The position numbers and the translations under genes are program-made. The notes below the pieces were generated by a model. That model was not told the origin of the DNA and did not search any database. It was given only the letters and a program-made list of their open reading frames with translations. Positions 1 to 12,644 of a DNA stretch of 64,000 nt are shown in pieces (the stretch's first letter is position 1; each line of letters starts with the position of its first letter). Source of the DNA: Takifugu bimaculatus (Eukaryota > Chordata > Actinopteri > Tetraodontiformes > Tetraodontidae); assembly GCA_004026145.2 (NCBI GenBank), contig CP034975.1, forward strand, positions 11,363,418 to 11,427,417, written 5' to 3'.

Positions 1-682
1 AGATAGGTAGGTCTGTCTTGTCCACCAAGATTAGCCAGGCTAGCTCAAGGTTGGTTGCATGGATAACTGCTGTGTCTTTCATGCTGTAGTTGAACACATT
101 TCCTAGGCTCTTCACTGGTTTCTCAGTAACTGATGGTATCTGGGTGGCGCCAAGAGTAAAGTGAAACTTGATGATGACCTTTACTTTCTCCAACACCAGA
201 GACCTGGATTTTGCTGTCTTGAAGCACATGTAAGTCCAGGTGGTCAACTCTTCCAGTCCCTTCAGTCCCTTCAGGATCCTTCTGCTCCAGAATGTGTGGT
301 GTTATCACCATCAATGTCAGCTCATCCTTGAAGGCCTTATTGAGCCTTAAGATCACTGAAATTGCGCATCCCTTTCTTGAATCTGTGCCACTTTGATCTT
401 ACAGACTCTACAGAGTCTTTATATAGGATTGACAGTTTTAGTAATTCAAGGTGCCTCTGCAGAAAGATGCGACTGGATCTGGCTAGGTCGTATATGTTCT
501 ATTCCCAAGTTGAGGTTGAGTAAGAAGCTTACAGCATTACAGGTATAGAGGTGATGAACATTTGGGGACATTTGACTAATGGTTTTTCAATGAGTCACCG
601 ATCTCGGGCAAATGGATGAGTCGAGTAGCAGCCTGAAAATAGGTCTTGTTTTAAATTTAACGGTGGCTGTCTCTTGGGTGGG
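1..682. other. exoc6 intron sequence, unassigned
   Basis: A short open frame on the minus strand (123-356) resembles nothing I can name. The neighbouring sequence suggests old retroelement debris, but no diagnostic motif is visible. Confidence 0.3.
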
Positions 683-924
683 TCAATCAATCAATCTTTA
701 TTTATATAGCATCTGTTACAATCAAAATTGTTTCTAAGCGCTTTACAGAATCCCAGGGTCTGACCCCCAACAAGCAACAGTGGCAAGAAAAAACTCCCGT
801 TTAACAGGAAGAAACCTTGAGTAGGACCAGGTTCATATAGGGGGACCCTCCTGCTGATGGCTGGCTGGGTAGAGAGAGGAGAAGGGAGAGGGCAGGTAGA
901 GGAGAGAATAGGTAGAACATACAT
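683..924 (-). mobile_element. L2 LINE 3' end fragment
   Basis: It starts with the reverse of the ATTG-type tail and the conserved 'gcgctttacagaatcccaggg' end block read on minus, then a CT-rich stretch. The same 3' block recurs at 12063, 40665 and 52765 in this window. Confidence 0.75.
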
Positions 925-2550
925 ATTGGGATTAAAGGGACAGCACTAGACTGGTTTAGATCATATTTATCAGGTAGATACCAGTTTGCTCATGTCCATG
1001 GCATTCCCTCTTCATACAGTAGGGTTAGCCATGGAGTTCCACAAGGTTCTGTACTTGGACCAATCCTTACATGCTACCCTTAGGAAACATTATTCGGCAG
1101 CATGGGATAAATTTTTATTGTTATGCTGATGACAGTCAGCTATATTTATCCATGAAACCAGAGGAGACAGAAAAGTTAGTGAAGCTTCAGACCTGTCTTA
1201 AAGACATAAAGTCTTGGATGTCTTCAAATTTCCTCCTCCTTAACTCTGGAAAAACTGAGGTCATGGTTTTTGGTCCTGAACCTCTCTGGGTAGATTAGAG
1301 CACATGATCAATCTAAATGGTAGCCTCATTAACATCTAGTCCCTCTCTGTGAGGATTCTTGGAGTAACATTTGATCAAAAATCTCTCCTTCAACTCACAC
1401 AGTTAAAACCAGTCTCTTAGAAGTGGCCCTGTGTTCACATGAGGAACATCCACAAAGATTAGGAAGCTACTGACGCGGCATGGATGCTGAAAAGTTAATG
1501 TCATGCTTGTGTTTACTTCTAGGCTGGACTATTGTAATTCTTTATTATCAGGGTGTCCAAACAACTCTTTAAGAAGCCTCCAGCAAATCCAAAATGCTGC
1601 AGCTAGAGTTCTGACAGGTATTGACAAAAGAGATCACATTACTCCTGTACTGGCGTCTCTTCATTGGCTGCCCGTTAAATTTAGAATAATTTTCAAAATC
1701 CTTCTGACCTACAAGGTCCTCAGAGGCCTAGCTCTATCCTACCTGGAGGAGCTAGTGACACCTTACCAGCCCAATCAACCGCTCCGCTCTCAGAATGCTG
1801 GTCTACTTGTGGTCCCCAGAGTCTCTAGAGGTAGAATAGGGGGGCGAGCATTTAGCTACCAGGATTCCCTGCTGTGGAACCAGCTCCCTGTCCAGGTACG
1901 GGAGGCTGACTCCATCTCTACTTTTAGTCAGTTTAAGAGTCTCATAATTTGTTCTAATTATCATCTGCATAAATTAATGCTTTATTTCCTGCCTCTGTAT
2001 TGATACATAGTTTGTCCAGTCTGATAAAATTTGATGAACAGGTGGGTCTTGGTTCACTATGGTGTAGAAATTAGAAAAGATACTGAAAGACCTCTGTCAC
2101 CCTGCTGGGTCATGGCTACCTCTCCTCGTAGATCATTGATGATGTTATTTTTTGTATAGTTTCTCTCCCCCTCTTCCCCCCCACCCCCATCCATCAACAG
2201 GTCTAGCCGCCTTCATAGCTGTATGCTGTCCTGCCGACCACCAACCCTGCTGACCCACTCTACTCTTATACCAGTAGCTTGTACTATTAATGTATCTCTA
2301 TGATCTCTGCCTATTCTCTCCTCTACCTGTCCTCCCCCTTCTCCTCTCTCTCTGCCCAGCCAGTCATCAGCAGGAGGGTCCCCCTACATGAGCCTGGTCC
2401 TGCTCAAGGTTTCTTCCTGTTAAAGGGGAGTTTTTCCTTGCCACTGTTGCTTGTTTTGGGTTAGGCCCTGGGATTCTGTAAAGCGCCTAGAAACAATTTT
2501 GATTGTAAAAGACGCTATATAAATAAAAAATCATTGATTAATTGATTTAT
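925..2550 (+). mobile_element. L2-clade LINE, 5'-truncated and decayed
   Basis: It begins inside the reverse transcriptase region. 'YADDSQLYLSMKPEE' (near 1122-1165) is the RT motif C region. The C-terminal part 'SRLDYCNSLLSGCPN' and 'ITPVLASLHWLPVKFRI' follows at 1515-1690, then the 3' UTR and an ATTG-type tail. Frameshifts between 1298 and 1503 break the frame. Its closest relatives here are the copies at 15309 and 52765. Confidence 0.85.
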
Positions 2551-2569
2551 ACAGAAATAAATTATATTA

Positions 2570-3540
2570 ATTGAAATAAGCTGCCGGTAGAGTCAAGTTG
2601 AGTGGGTGATGGTTATCCTGCGGAAGCTGTGGGTCGACTATCAGAACCACCTGGTCCAAAGCAAGCTGGTTCTTGCCAACTTGGAAAGTATTGATGGATG
2701 AAGGTTGACCAGAAGTTGTTGGCCGGCACCTGACTGTGCCTCCACCATCGGGTCCCCAGAACACTGTCGTATATGTCCTGCGGCAACAATGAGTCATATT
2801 GTTCCATGAGCCAAATGTACTGTACTTGTGACTGGGTCAGGATCGGCAGCATCCGCTGAAACATGGTTCAACATTTAGTATCCCTTCAACTTCTGTGAGG
2901 ACGGTGCTCAACCTTATTACAGTACCGATTTGTTCCCAGAGAATAACCCTGAATGCTGTCTTCACAGATTGTATCTCCCATTCCCAGGCCTCACTGAAAT
3001 GTGGTTCACATGGGGGGGTTGATCCGGAAGTAGAAAGGCATCCGTATTGAGGTGGATTTGAGGCGGCTGAGCTCAGGGAGCTCACTCGCCCACACTGTCC
3101 ACCGATCCCTCTGGGACCCCGGTTCAATTAGATCATCCCATCCAATGTCCTGCTTCCACATATCCTGGATGATGACTTTAGCCTTGGTCGTGAATAGAAT
3201 AATGAAACCCAATGGATCATACCGGTCCACCAGAACCCTGTAGATGTTCCTCAAAGTCGTCTTTAGGTTGTCCATTGGACGGAACTAGTGAGTCGCCGAG
3301 GCAGTCCCACCAAAGGTCCGAAGTCAGAGGCCCCCCCTCTTTGGAGAGCCAGAGCTCAGTATGCTTCAATTTGGCCTCCGAGAGTAATGTTCAACCACCA
3401 TTGGCATATTACTGTATTTTCCCACTGCCTGAGATCGAAACCTTGTTCCAGGAGCAGTCATCAGTTAAGTGACTGCTGGATGAAGCGGCAGATTACCCAT
3501 TTTCTCTTTCCTCCTTTTCCTGTGCAACTACACTCTTTTT
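2570..3540 (-). mobile_element. BEL/Pao LTR retrotransposon pol fragment, internally deleted
   Basis: Reading on minus, 3275-3006 encodes 'DRYDPLGFIILFTTKAKVII' and 'DIGWDD', typical of the RT/RNase H connection of BEL/Pao elements. It is followed directly by the integrase C-terminal part ('VLTEVEGILN' near 2880-2910, then 'RWWRHSQVPANNFW' near 2700). RNase H and the integrase core are missing and the frame is broken several times. No LTRs were recognised. Confidence 0.75.
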
Positions 3541-3544
3541 AGAT

Positions 3545-3830
3545 GATCATGAGTTTCTTAGTATGTTGTGCATGGCTGTTTGAGATACCCTTTTCTTCGC
3601 GTGTGCCTCCTTGAGTCGTCTCGTCATACTCTTCAGTTCTTGTCTAAGTTGGTTGCTCTTGTTTGCCCTGTTGTTTCTGGTGTTGGAGAAATTCCCTGCT
3701 CTCTTCTCCTCCAGACCAGATCTCTTAACTGCTTGGCTTATGATGATGGTGATCATTGTCTGGAGGCATTGATCACACTTGGCTATTACTTCCAAGATGG
3801 TGTTGGCATCTTCATCAAATTGGGGTGGTG
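3545..3830 (-). mobile_element. Possible LINE ORF remnant (basic helical region)
   Basis: The minus-strand frame encodes a stretch rich in Lys, Arg and Gln ('LRQELKSMTRRLKEAHAKKR') of the kind seen before the RT domain in fish LINEs. No catalytic motif is present, so the family is unknown. Confidence 0.3.
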
Positions 3831-5109
3831 CTCTGGTTTATATCCAGGCTTAGCTCCCCATGCATCTCACCAGGGGGAGTTCCCTGAGCACTGTGTTATA
3901 AGTACTGCCCGCACGCAAATCCATCTTGACCTGATGGATTTTCAGGCCACATGGATTTTTGCACACTTTTGCACAAAATCATTGTGCACACAAAAGCACT
4001 TACATTACTGTGTGTTGTGTCCTTTGGTCAGTCTGAGTGGGATTCTCATCCTCACCCACTCCCTGGGGGGATCCCTGCAGCTATAGCTTCATAAATTTCC
4101 TGTAGCTTGTGAAAATGGGATCTTCCTCTCAGAAGATGCCAGTCAAGCTGTTAACCATCCATACCCCATTGCCATCTCTCTGGGCTTTCTGATTTCTCTC
4201 GTGCTTCCACCACTCTAATCTTGGTTGTCAATCAGTCCCTCCCTAAAGCTTTCTAGAATTATTGACATGTAGTTAATGTTTGGCAACTCAAAAGCCTTTT
4301 AATATTCAGTACACCACACTTTGAACCCTCTTCTGCTTTCATTTTGGCTTTGGGATTGATTGTAAACAGCTCCATATTTTCCCCAAACTAAATCTGCTTT
4401 CAGCGTCATAATGCACCATGCTCCAGTAACTTCAATTGGTGATTAGCTCTCTGTAGAACTGACTCTCCATGGACAGTGCAGGCTAATTGATCACTGATTT
4501 TGTTCTTCACTTGTTTCATGTCATATTTTGTTTAATCTCCAAAATATTGTGATGAATTAAGAGACATCATTTTTGTGTAATACCACTCATGAAATCTTCA
4601 AGCTGAGTAAAAGTTTGCCTTAGAAAAACATTTGGGCATCCGCGCCATCATAGTGTTCTTGTTTATGCTGATTATCACTGGCAATTCAACAACAATATAA
4701 CTGATATCCACAGTATGCCATTCTATACTCCAGTCTATATTGTATCTTTAAATTTAACTGACATTTTGGCACCTGTATCTTTGATTGAATTTGTGGTTCT
4801 TTGCTTTGCTTGTTTATTTCCCCCTTTTTCTATTTTTAAAATAATGCTGATATTCTACTCTCTTGCTGATTGATCCATCTTGTATTTCAATCTTCTCTTG
4901 ATGTCACCATAGTACACTTGTATATTTTTGTTATCTCTTTCAATGAATTCATACTCTGTTTTTCTATGTCATAATGTTTCCTATAGCGCCCATCTTTTTT
5001 CTTCCCATCCATGTTGTAATCTTTCCTATACCTCCGCTTTTCAATTTCTTTTACAAAGTCTCTTCAATCCTACATTATTTCTTCTTCCTCTCCACCGATT
5101 TCTCTGTAG
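3831..5109. other. exoc6 intron sequence
   Basis: Mostly T-rich sequence leading to the exon at 5110. I see no gene or clear repeat. Confidence 0.4.
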
Positions 5110-8100
5110 GGTAAAGTGGCCCAAACAGCTTGTATGTCAGCCTGCAAACATCTGTCCACATCACTGATGCAGATGCTCCTGGACACAGAACTCAAGCAGA
5201 TCAGTATGGGTGCCATTCAGCAATTCAATCTAGATGTAATTCAGTGTGAATGTAAGTACAGGAAATTGATTAATTGTTTATTTATACACAGCCACACACA
5301 ATTCTTAATTTAACAAGGGTTTTTCTACTGAGCATGTTTTCTTTAATGACGCACATACTTGTACTGTAATGTAATTATTTTCTACTATCATTTTTGTTTT
5401 TTAAGTGTTTGCCAGCTCAGAGCCTGTTCCTGGCTTTCAAGGAGACACACTTCAAATGGCCTTTATTGACCTACGACAGGTAAAATATTTCAGCACAGAA
5501 AATCAAGCACAAAAAGTCCGTTGTGTACAGTGACTTACTTTACTGACAATATTTTATGTCATGACATTTTGGCTGGCCAAATAGTTCTATTTTAATATCA
5601 ATGGTCAACACGACTTGTTTCAAAAATGCATCAGGCTGAACTTTGTACTGACCAGTAAAGGGAAATAGCCCCCCAGCTTGGCTCTTCGCCAGGGCATCCT
5701 TCCAGATGGTCGTACCCAGAAAACCTCACCCACTGTCAGACCTTCCTTTATTAGCTCAATGAGCTAGTTGTAGCCTCACTGTGCTACAGTTGTGATCCAA
5801 AACATTTTATGCTATTATTCTGTTTTTTCTAGCAGTTATTTTTTCTTTAAATAAAGTTACTCATATTACAGCTACTGCAGATCATATACAATCATATATA
5901 GCTTCTTAAGATTAGCACCCTCTTTTCCACAGCCTATCCCTTTGCTGTAAGAGAGAGTTGCCAAGAGTCAGAGTCTAAGTCAGCTGAATAATGCTATTAT
6001 CATTAAGCTGCTCTTTCAGCAGGAACCACACTCCCAGCTGTTTCATTCTATGAAATTAGCATACACAGTGAGTGTGAGAGAGAAGGTTAATGGTGAGGGG
6101 CGGGATTTTTTGCCGTCAGGTTGAGTTGGGGTCATTGCTGGGTTCATTTAAATGCTCATGTTCAATTTTTGATTAGCATTAGAGCTACCTCTTCACTTCT
6201 TTCTAAATCTCTAATGCTGCTATCTTGATCAGAATTGTCACATTATTTAAATCTGCTCCTGATCCAAATTTGGTGGCAAAGATGGTCCAAGCTACTGGAT
6301 CATCAACATTGGGTGTTTCCTAAAGTGTCTCCTTTCAGTTGTTGGAATTTATTTGGGGGAATGTATAATACATAAAGGTTACTGATCTACTACATATAAA
6401 TAATTACAATACAAATGCATTAAAAACTTGGAACCAATAATATTGCTCGTGCTGCCCCCGCGACCCGACCCCGGATAAGCGGCGGAAGATGGATGGATGG
6501 ATGGATGGATACATTAAAAACATACAAATCATTATTGTGATATTTAGAATTTATTACATTGCCCTCTTACATGATGAGAACCATCACATAGTATGGTGCA
6601 CCATGATCGTCTCTTTGTAAATTATTGAAATATGATGGTTAGACTCATTTGCCATAATTTTGTTATCCTATGACATACTCTTCATCCTTGCACAAACCTT
6701 CTCTTTAGAAATGTAAATTACTGACAACACAATGTGTGCTCTAAATAAATTTAGGTTAGTCAGTTTTCTTTGTAAGTATTGTCTTATCTTTGTGTCTTTT
6801 ATAGCTGCTGGACTTGTTCCTGGTATGGGACTGGTCAACATATTTAGCAGATTATGGCCAACCAACCTCCAAATACCTGAGAGTCAGCCCAGCCACTGCT
6901 TTAGCATTACTAGAGAAGTGAGTGGACCCACTACCTCTGTCTAGCTATTTTGATTAGCATTTCTTATAAAACCTTCTTTTTTCTGTTTTGCTGTTGATGT
7001 TGCTGTTCAGAGTCTACAAGGGGTAGGTGCACTTTCCTTGCCATTATTTGCCATACAGTCCCGATAAGTGCAGTGCTTCAGTGACAGTCAGTCATTTTGG
7101 TACATATCTGGTTCTTCCAAACTTTTTAAGGAAAATTCTTTTTTTGTTGTTTTGTTTCATCTTTTGAAAAGAAAAGAAATACACCAACTGTTGGAGTAAA
7201 GAAAGTCTTGAAAATTGCCCTGCACATATAAATTTCAACATTGTGCATTACAGTGATCCCTCATTTATCACGGGAGTTGCGTTCCAAAAATAACACGCGA
7301 AAAGTGAAATCCGTGAAGTAGTCAGCTTTATTTTTTTTAAATTATTTTACAATGCAATACTGAACTATAGAATGAAACCAAAAATCAAAACCTGTTTTAA
7401 AGCCCAAAATTTGTTTAAAACAATAATTTTAATATAGTAATACAGGCCCCGTTGTCGGCGCAGAGTGTTTCTTCGACATTGTGGGTTTTGTCACAGAGAA
7501 AAAATGCAAACGTAAAGTTGACAGAATGTACAGAAACGAAAACTGTTGACAAGTGAAAAACCAATACAGTACAGCGTCAATATTTTATTTCTAGACAACA
7601 GTAAAGCCCCTGAGCCAATCAGGATTCAGAGCACAATGCACTGTAAAAATATCCGCACTGTAAAAAAAATCCGTGAATCAGCGAAGCCGTGAAAGATGAA
7701 ACGCGATATAGCGAGGGATCACTGTATATGTGTAAGATGTGCTGCAGGAAAATCGGTCAACATACAACAACAAAAGCCTTAAATAGGATCTGGACCGAAT
7801 TCTGTGAGGTTTTTCTGCTAGCTCCCAATTTCAGATTGGTGTATAGCATTCTTAAAGTTTTTTGTACTAAAAGCATTCCTGCTTAATGGCAGGAAGTAAG
7901 TGTATCATTAGTTTTGTTAAAACGTCAGTAAAAACATTTGGCATATATGCATCTTGTCACAGCTACTCTTCCTCTTTCTCTCTGTGCAGAATGAAAGACA
8001 CCAGTAAGAAGAACAACATCTTTTCTCAGTTCCGGAAGAATGAGAGAGACAAACAAAAGCTGATAGAGACTGTGGTCAAACAGCTGAGGAGTCTGGTCAA

Positions 8101-8116
8101 TCTCATGTCATCATAA
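5110..8116 (+). CDS. exoc6: Exocyst complex component 6 (Sec15-like), last four coding exons
   Basis: Exocyst subunit Sec15, which links Rab GTPases on secretory vesicles to the tethering complex at the plasma membrane. Four exons are visible: 5110-5251, 5406-5479, 6805-6917 and 7990-8116 (TAA stop). Each is flanked by AG acceptors and GT donors, and phases agree across all junctions (0/1, 1/0, 0/2, 2/stop). The translation contains 'QFNLDVIQCELFASSEPVPG', then 'MAFIDLRQLLDLFLVWDWST', and ends with a lysine-rich tail 'KKNNIFSQFRKNERDKQKL', which I recognise as the C-terminus of vertebrate EXOC6. Only about 152 codons are present; the rest lies off the left edge, because no further exon was found in 1-5109. 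The head-to-tail position upstream of cyp26a1 matches vertebrate synteny and supports EXOC6 over its paralogue EXOC6B. Confidence 0.92.
6440..6512 (+). repeat. SINE-like tail with (ATGG)n microsatellite
   Basis: 'cgcgacccgaccccggataagcgg' is the GC-rich 3' block of a very common fish short repeat, followed by four to five ATGG units. The body of the repeat is missing. Confidence 0.5.
7251..7724. mobile_element. Non-autonomous Tc1/mariner-type element (MITE), 474 bp
   Basis: Terminal inverted repeats CAGTGATCCCTC and GAGGGATCACTG are flanked on both sides by TA (7249-7250 and 7725-7726), the target duplication of this superfamily. The inner ends also mirror each other around 'cgcg' and 'gtgaa' words. 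No transposase frame. It lies in the last intron of exoc6. Confidence 0.8.
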
Positions 8117-9640
8117 ACACACTCAATGAACATATTTAAAGTTTCATCTGAACTACTGAGATATACAGTACAACCTCATATCTACACAGAAAAAAAAACA
8201 TAAAAAAGGCAAATTAATATAGAGGAGCGAGCATGCATTGCCCACATTTTATACCATCTACATAGTTTGTACTGTTAAAGGATGGAAATTCCAGTGGAAT
8301 AACGCATACCCATACTTAGTACTGAACTGTAATTGCAGCTGTAGCAGTAATGAGAAAGTATAGAACATTTAAATTAAGTCATCGAAAACCTGCAGGAAAT
8401 TTTCCGTTCCGTTAGTAAAATTGGAATTTGGACTAGAATTAATGAGATGAATTCAGTAATAAATCTGAAAATCTTTTAAAATAATATTCAACTAGAACTC
8501 ATATGAAAGCGTTTCAACAGCCATTGTTTAACATTTCCTGGAAAGATACTTTTCATATTTATGAATGAATATCCTGGACTACATAAAATTATCTAAATCT
8601 TACTGCCAAAACACTCCATACTTACTGTATCTGTCAGCACTTGTCACAGCAATGTGTAATTGCACATAATTGCACTATACATTAAATGAATGTGAATTTA
8701 CTTAGTTGATTGGCTGTTGTGACAGATCAGATTCACATATAACACTCAGGGGTGTGTGATAATTTCCTGTCATTATATTCATCCTTATAATAATGTGAAA
8801 TTTTTTCTTGCTGTATTTTGCTGTGTTACTTTTTAAATTATATCACTACAAGTAAAGCAAAATCATTGTGTTGCATTGTGTGTATTAAAATATATGGTTG
8901 CAATCCTAATGTAACCAACTAATGTACAACCATTTTATCGCTTTATGAAGGATTACAAATGATTTTTTTAAACATATGTTAAGAAAAAGTACTGCTGAAG
9001 TCACAGATGAATGTACAATGAAGTCTATAAAGGCTGATGTTCATCATGATGTTTTGCAAGAAATGTTAAATGTTCATTGCAGTCTAAAATAATATAGTGG
9101 AATTAATAAGGGACATCAGTAAACATACCTTTTTTAATTTAAGGTCAATGAAAGTTTTACTTGCGCCTCTGCTATTTTGCTTGTGCAGTCATTGACATGA
9201 TAAGATTGATTTGTTCATTTAGGCATGGAAGTTGTGATATTTTCTCCATAAAAATGTAATGTCACTTTCTAATTCCTCCTAACAAACACATTTTGTGAAA
9301 AAACTGTATTTATTGATTTATGCTTGCAAGGAAACCAATCTATCCCTCCTCAGTGCAGCTTTATTCTTTGTTTTAGACCGACAGAGAGATATAGCTTTCG
9401 AATTTCTTGGCCCACAAACTGCAATAATGAATTCAACTTGAGGCTCATTTTACTTATCTTTTTTTAGAAAAATCAGAGCTCCAATTTTAGCATGCATGTT
9501 GGTACTTGATTTTTTGTTTGTTTTTACCCCTTTTAAATATTTTACCTTTTTCAAAAATCCTGTAAATGTCACTGTACATGTAAATGTACATAATGTACAT
9601 TTTGTCAATAAAGTGTTGCAACAAGTCTTGTAGATTGATA
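8117..9640 (+). other. exoc6: Probable exoc6 3' UTR with polyadenylation signal
   Basis: AT-rich non-coding sequence after the exoc6 stop, free of recognisable transposons. A canonical AATAAA lies at 9607-9612, followed by a GT-rich stretch, and is the best candidate 3' end. A second AATAAA-containing stretch near 10177 could be an alternative end. The limits are inferred from signals only. Confidence 0.45.
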
Positions 9641-10765
9641 CATACATACATCTCTCGCAAACCTTAATGTAAATATATGCAAGAGTTTTATTTTGTTAAT
9701 GAGACTAGTGTGATAAGCACAATGGTCCACAATGCTACCATCTTTGTACCTGTTAAAAAGATGTTATGATAATGTATTTTGTATGGATTCTTCAAAATAC
9801 AAGGTCCTCCAAAGTGCAACTAACAGAATAGATTAACACAACCCCAAGGATTACATCAGTATTTAAAAAAAAAAAAATACAGGTTAGTTGTCTATTAAAA
9901 AAAGCCTCAAAACAATTTTTATCTCTTGCTGTTTTTTTATAACTTGTCAGTGAAAGACTAGACAAATAATCCTTGTGTAATGTACCATAACAATATTTTG
10001 TTTAATGGCAGTCTGCTTTTTAAAGGTGTGCATATTGTACTGTACATATCAAGGCTTTCCCTTCATGGCACGACACAATGATGAACATATTTTATAAAAT
10101 GTGGTTTATTCTTTTCAAGTGCTTTTAACAGTATTCAAAATGTTAATTGAAGGATAGAGTACTTGATGAAAGAAAATAAAGTGGAGTACACTAATTTCTG
10201 AGAGTCTTTTTTAAAAGATTGTTCTCAATAATAAACAATGTCATTGTTACACCAATATATTGTGGTGTAGCATTTACACTTTTACAAGATGTTAATCACA
10301 CTTACATTTTGTCATAATCATGACATTTTGACACGAGTCACAACTACTAAAACTTGTAGGGAGGCAGTGAGTCCAGTTACCACCGTAATATACAATATAA
10401 TTTAATTATTTTGAATAATGGAATACTGGTATACGATATTCCAAATATACTAACAGCAAATGATGCAAAATTCAGGATTTCAGGAACAAGAACAACTTAA
10501 ATTTTTAAGAATTTCATGAACTCAACAATTTAACAGATTGTTAGGTTCATTATAATCCTAAAAAGTTACTACACTATATGTTCTCTTCTTTATTTTTTCA
10601 ACTCAAAAGGAAATTTCCTGGCAATAAAACTCAAACATGCACTCAAAATGCACAAACTTGCAATTATACCACGTAGGACTCTATTCTTTATTGTTTTTAA
10701 CCCTCAATGCTCTATTCTATAACTTTAATTATTAAAGTCATGGAATCAGTTAGCAGAGGAAACAG
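9641..10765. other. Intergenic AT-rich sequence, nothing recognised
   Basis: About 1.1 kb with short A and T runs and no open frame or repeat that I can assign. It may include an extended exoc6 3' UTR. Confidence 0.4.
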
Positions 10766-11297
10766 GCAGGCCTCCCTGTAGTTTTTCTGCTCCCCCCCCT
10801 CCCCTTCTGTATTCATCTACAGGTATCGCCACCTTCAGAGCTGCATACTCACCTCCGACCCCGCTGACCCATTCAACCTGACCCTACCGGCCTACTTTAC
10901 TAAATATAATGTATTTCTGTATGTACTCTGTGGACTATGTGTGCCTATTTTCTCCTCTACCTCTGCTCTCGTCTCATCTCATCTCGTCTCGTCTCCTCTC
11001 CCCCCCCCCCCCCACCTCTTTCTCTACCCAGCCGGCCATCAGCGGGAGGCCCCCCTGCTGTGGAACCAGCCCCCTGTCCAGGTACTCCATCTCTACTTTT
11101 AAAATTAGGCTTAAAACCTACCTCTTTGACAAAGCTTACTGTCATTAATTCTGTAATGCCAGTTACTACCATAGACAGACAAATTATCATACTTAGGGGG
11201 TCGTCTAATCATTAGGTTAACATATTAGTTATGCTGCTATAGGCCAAGGCTGCTAGAAACAGGATCACCTGACAGGCCTCTGTCACCCCACTGGGAA

Positions 11298-11402
11298 ATG
11301 GTCTCGTCTCGTCTCGTCTCGTCTCGTCTCGTCTCGTCTCGTCTCGTCTCGTCTCGTCTCCTCTCCTCTCCTCTCCTCTCCTCTCCTCTCCTCTCCTCTC
11401 CT
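11298..11402 (+). repeat. (GTCTC)n then (CTCCT)n microsatellite
   Basis: About a dozen GTCTC units pass directly into about eight CTCCT units. This lies inside the CT-rich L2 3' UTR. Confidence 0.95.
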
Positions 11403-11614
11403 CCTCATCAAGTAGACTCGTGATGCTATTTCTTCTGTAGTTTTTCTGCTTCTCCCCCCACCCCACCCCCATCTGTATTCATCTACAGGTATCGCCGCCT
11501 TCAGAGCTGCATACTGACCTCCGACCCCGCTGACCCACTCAACTTGACTCCACCGGCAGCACAATTTACTTTATATAATGTATTTCTGTATGTATTCTCT
11601 ATGATCTATGATCT

Positions 11615-11690
11615 ATGTCTCCTCTCCTCTCCTCTCCTCTCCTCTCCTCTCCTCTCCTCTCCTCTCCTCTCCTCTCCTCTCCTCTACCTG
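11615..11690 (+). repeat. (CTCCT)n microsatellite
   Basis: Uninterrupted CTCCT pentamers at the same L2 position where other copies in the window have a short CT-rich stretch. It seems to have expanded after insertion. Confidence 0.95.
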
Positions 11691-11879
11691 TCCTCCCCTC
11701 TTGTCCTCTCTCTCTACCCAGCCGGCCATCAGCAAGAGGGTCCCCCTACATGAGCCTGGTCCTGCTCAAGGTTTCTTTTTGTTAAAGGGGAGTTTTTCCT
11801 TGCCACTGTTGCTTGTTTGGGGTTAGGCCCTGGGATTCTGTAAAGCGCCTAGAAACAATTTTAATTGTAAAAGACGCAA

Positions 11880-11911
<32 letters not shown>

Positions 11912-12062
11912 AGTATCACGTCAATTTCCGTTTAATAAAAATACTACTGAAGTAAATTTTAGCAGCTGCACAAATGAATAGAAGAGACTAGATCAGAGTA
12001 GAGGACATGCATCCATGAACTTCAATGCTGATTTCACAGCAGTGGTACCAGAAGTTTTGTCT

Positions 12063-12405
12063 ATCAAACAATCAATCAAGCGTCTGTTACTTTTAGAATT
12101 GTTTCTAGGCACTTTACAGAATCCCAGGGCCTGACCCCAACAAGCAACAGTGGCAAGGAAAAACTCCCCTTTAACACGAAGAAACCTTGAGCAGGACCAG
12201 GCTCATATAGGGGGATCCTCCTGCTGATGGCCGGCTGGGTAGAGAGAGAGGAGAAGGGGGATCTTAAAATAAGCTGCCGGTAGAGTAGAGTTGAGTGGGT
12301 CAGCAGGGTCGGAGGTAAGCATACAGCTACGAAGGCGGTGAGACCTGTAGATGAATACAGAAGGGGGGAAGCAGAGAAACTACACAAGGAGAGGAGAGGA
12401 GATTT
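12063..12405 (-). mobile_element. L2 LINE 3' end fragment
   Basis: Reverse-oriented L2 terminus with the conserved 'actttacagaatcccagggc' block, the Pro-rich CT tract and the 'gctgccggtagagt' 3' UTR block. It ends in a GGAGA run. Confidence 0.75.
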
Positions 12406-12482
12406 TTTGATTTTTACAAAAATACTTTAATCACAAATTTCCACAGGGCCACAAAATGCCCTGTTTAGAAAAACCACAGAAC

Positions 12483-12620
12483 AACAATAATAGTAATAGT
12501 AATAATAATAATAATAATAATAGCAATAATAATAGCAATAATAATAACAATAACAGTAATAACAATAATTATTATAATACTTGTAATAATAACAACCACA
12601 ATAATAAATAGATAAATAAA
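12483..12620 (+). repeat. (TAA)n-rich microsatellite
   Basis: Imperfect run of ATA, ATAGCA and ACA trinucleotides directly beside the 3' end of the Tx1-like LINE. The long tyrosine or isoleucine frames read through it are artefacts. Confidence 0.9.
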
Positions 12621-12644
12621 TATGAAGAAAACAACAATACAATA

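Larger units (their letters stand above)
10766..11918 (+). mobile_element. L2 LINE 3' region, partly duplicated, with CTC-rich microsatellites
   Basis: The 3' UTR block ('ggtatcgccaccttcagagctgcat') occurs at 10825 and again at about 11489. The segment between contains the end of the L2 reading frame ('tacctctttgacaaagc'), so order is 3' UTR, ORF end, 3' UTR. The full 3' terminus and an ATTG tail end near 11915. The order implies an internal tandem duplication or unequal exchange. Confidence 0.75.

Noticed and set aside
683..2550. Twin-priming inversion of one L2 insertion
   Set aside because: The inverted piece is the element's 3' terminus, which twin priming does not place in inverted orientation upstream.
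11298..11402. Regular short tandem units that might suggest a CRISPR-like array
   Set aside because: Pentamers without spacers in a vertebrate LINE 3' UTR: a plain microsatellite.
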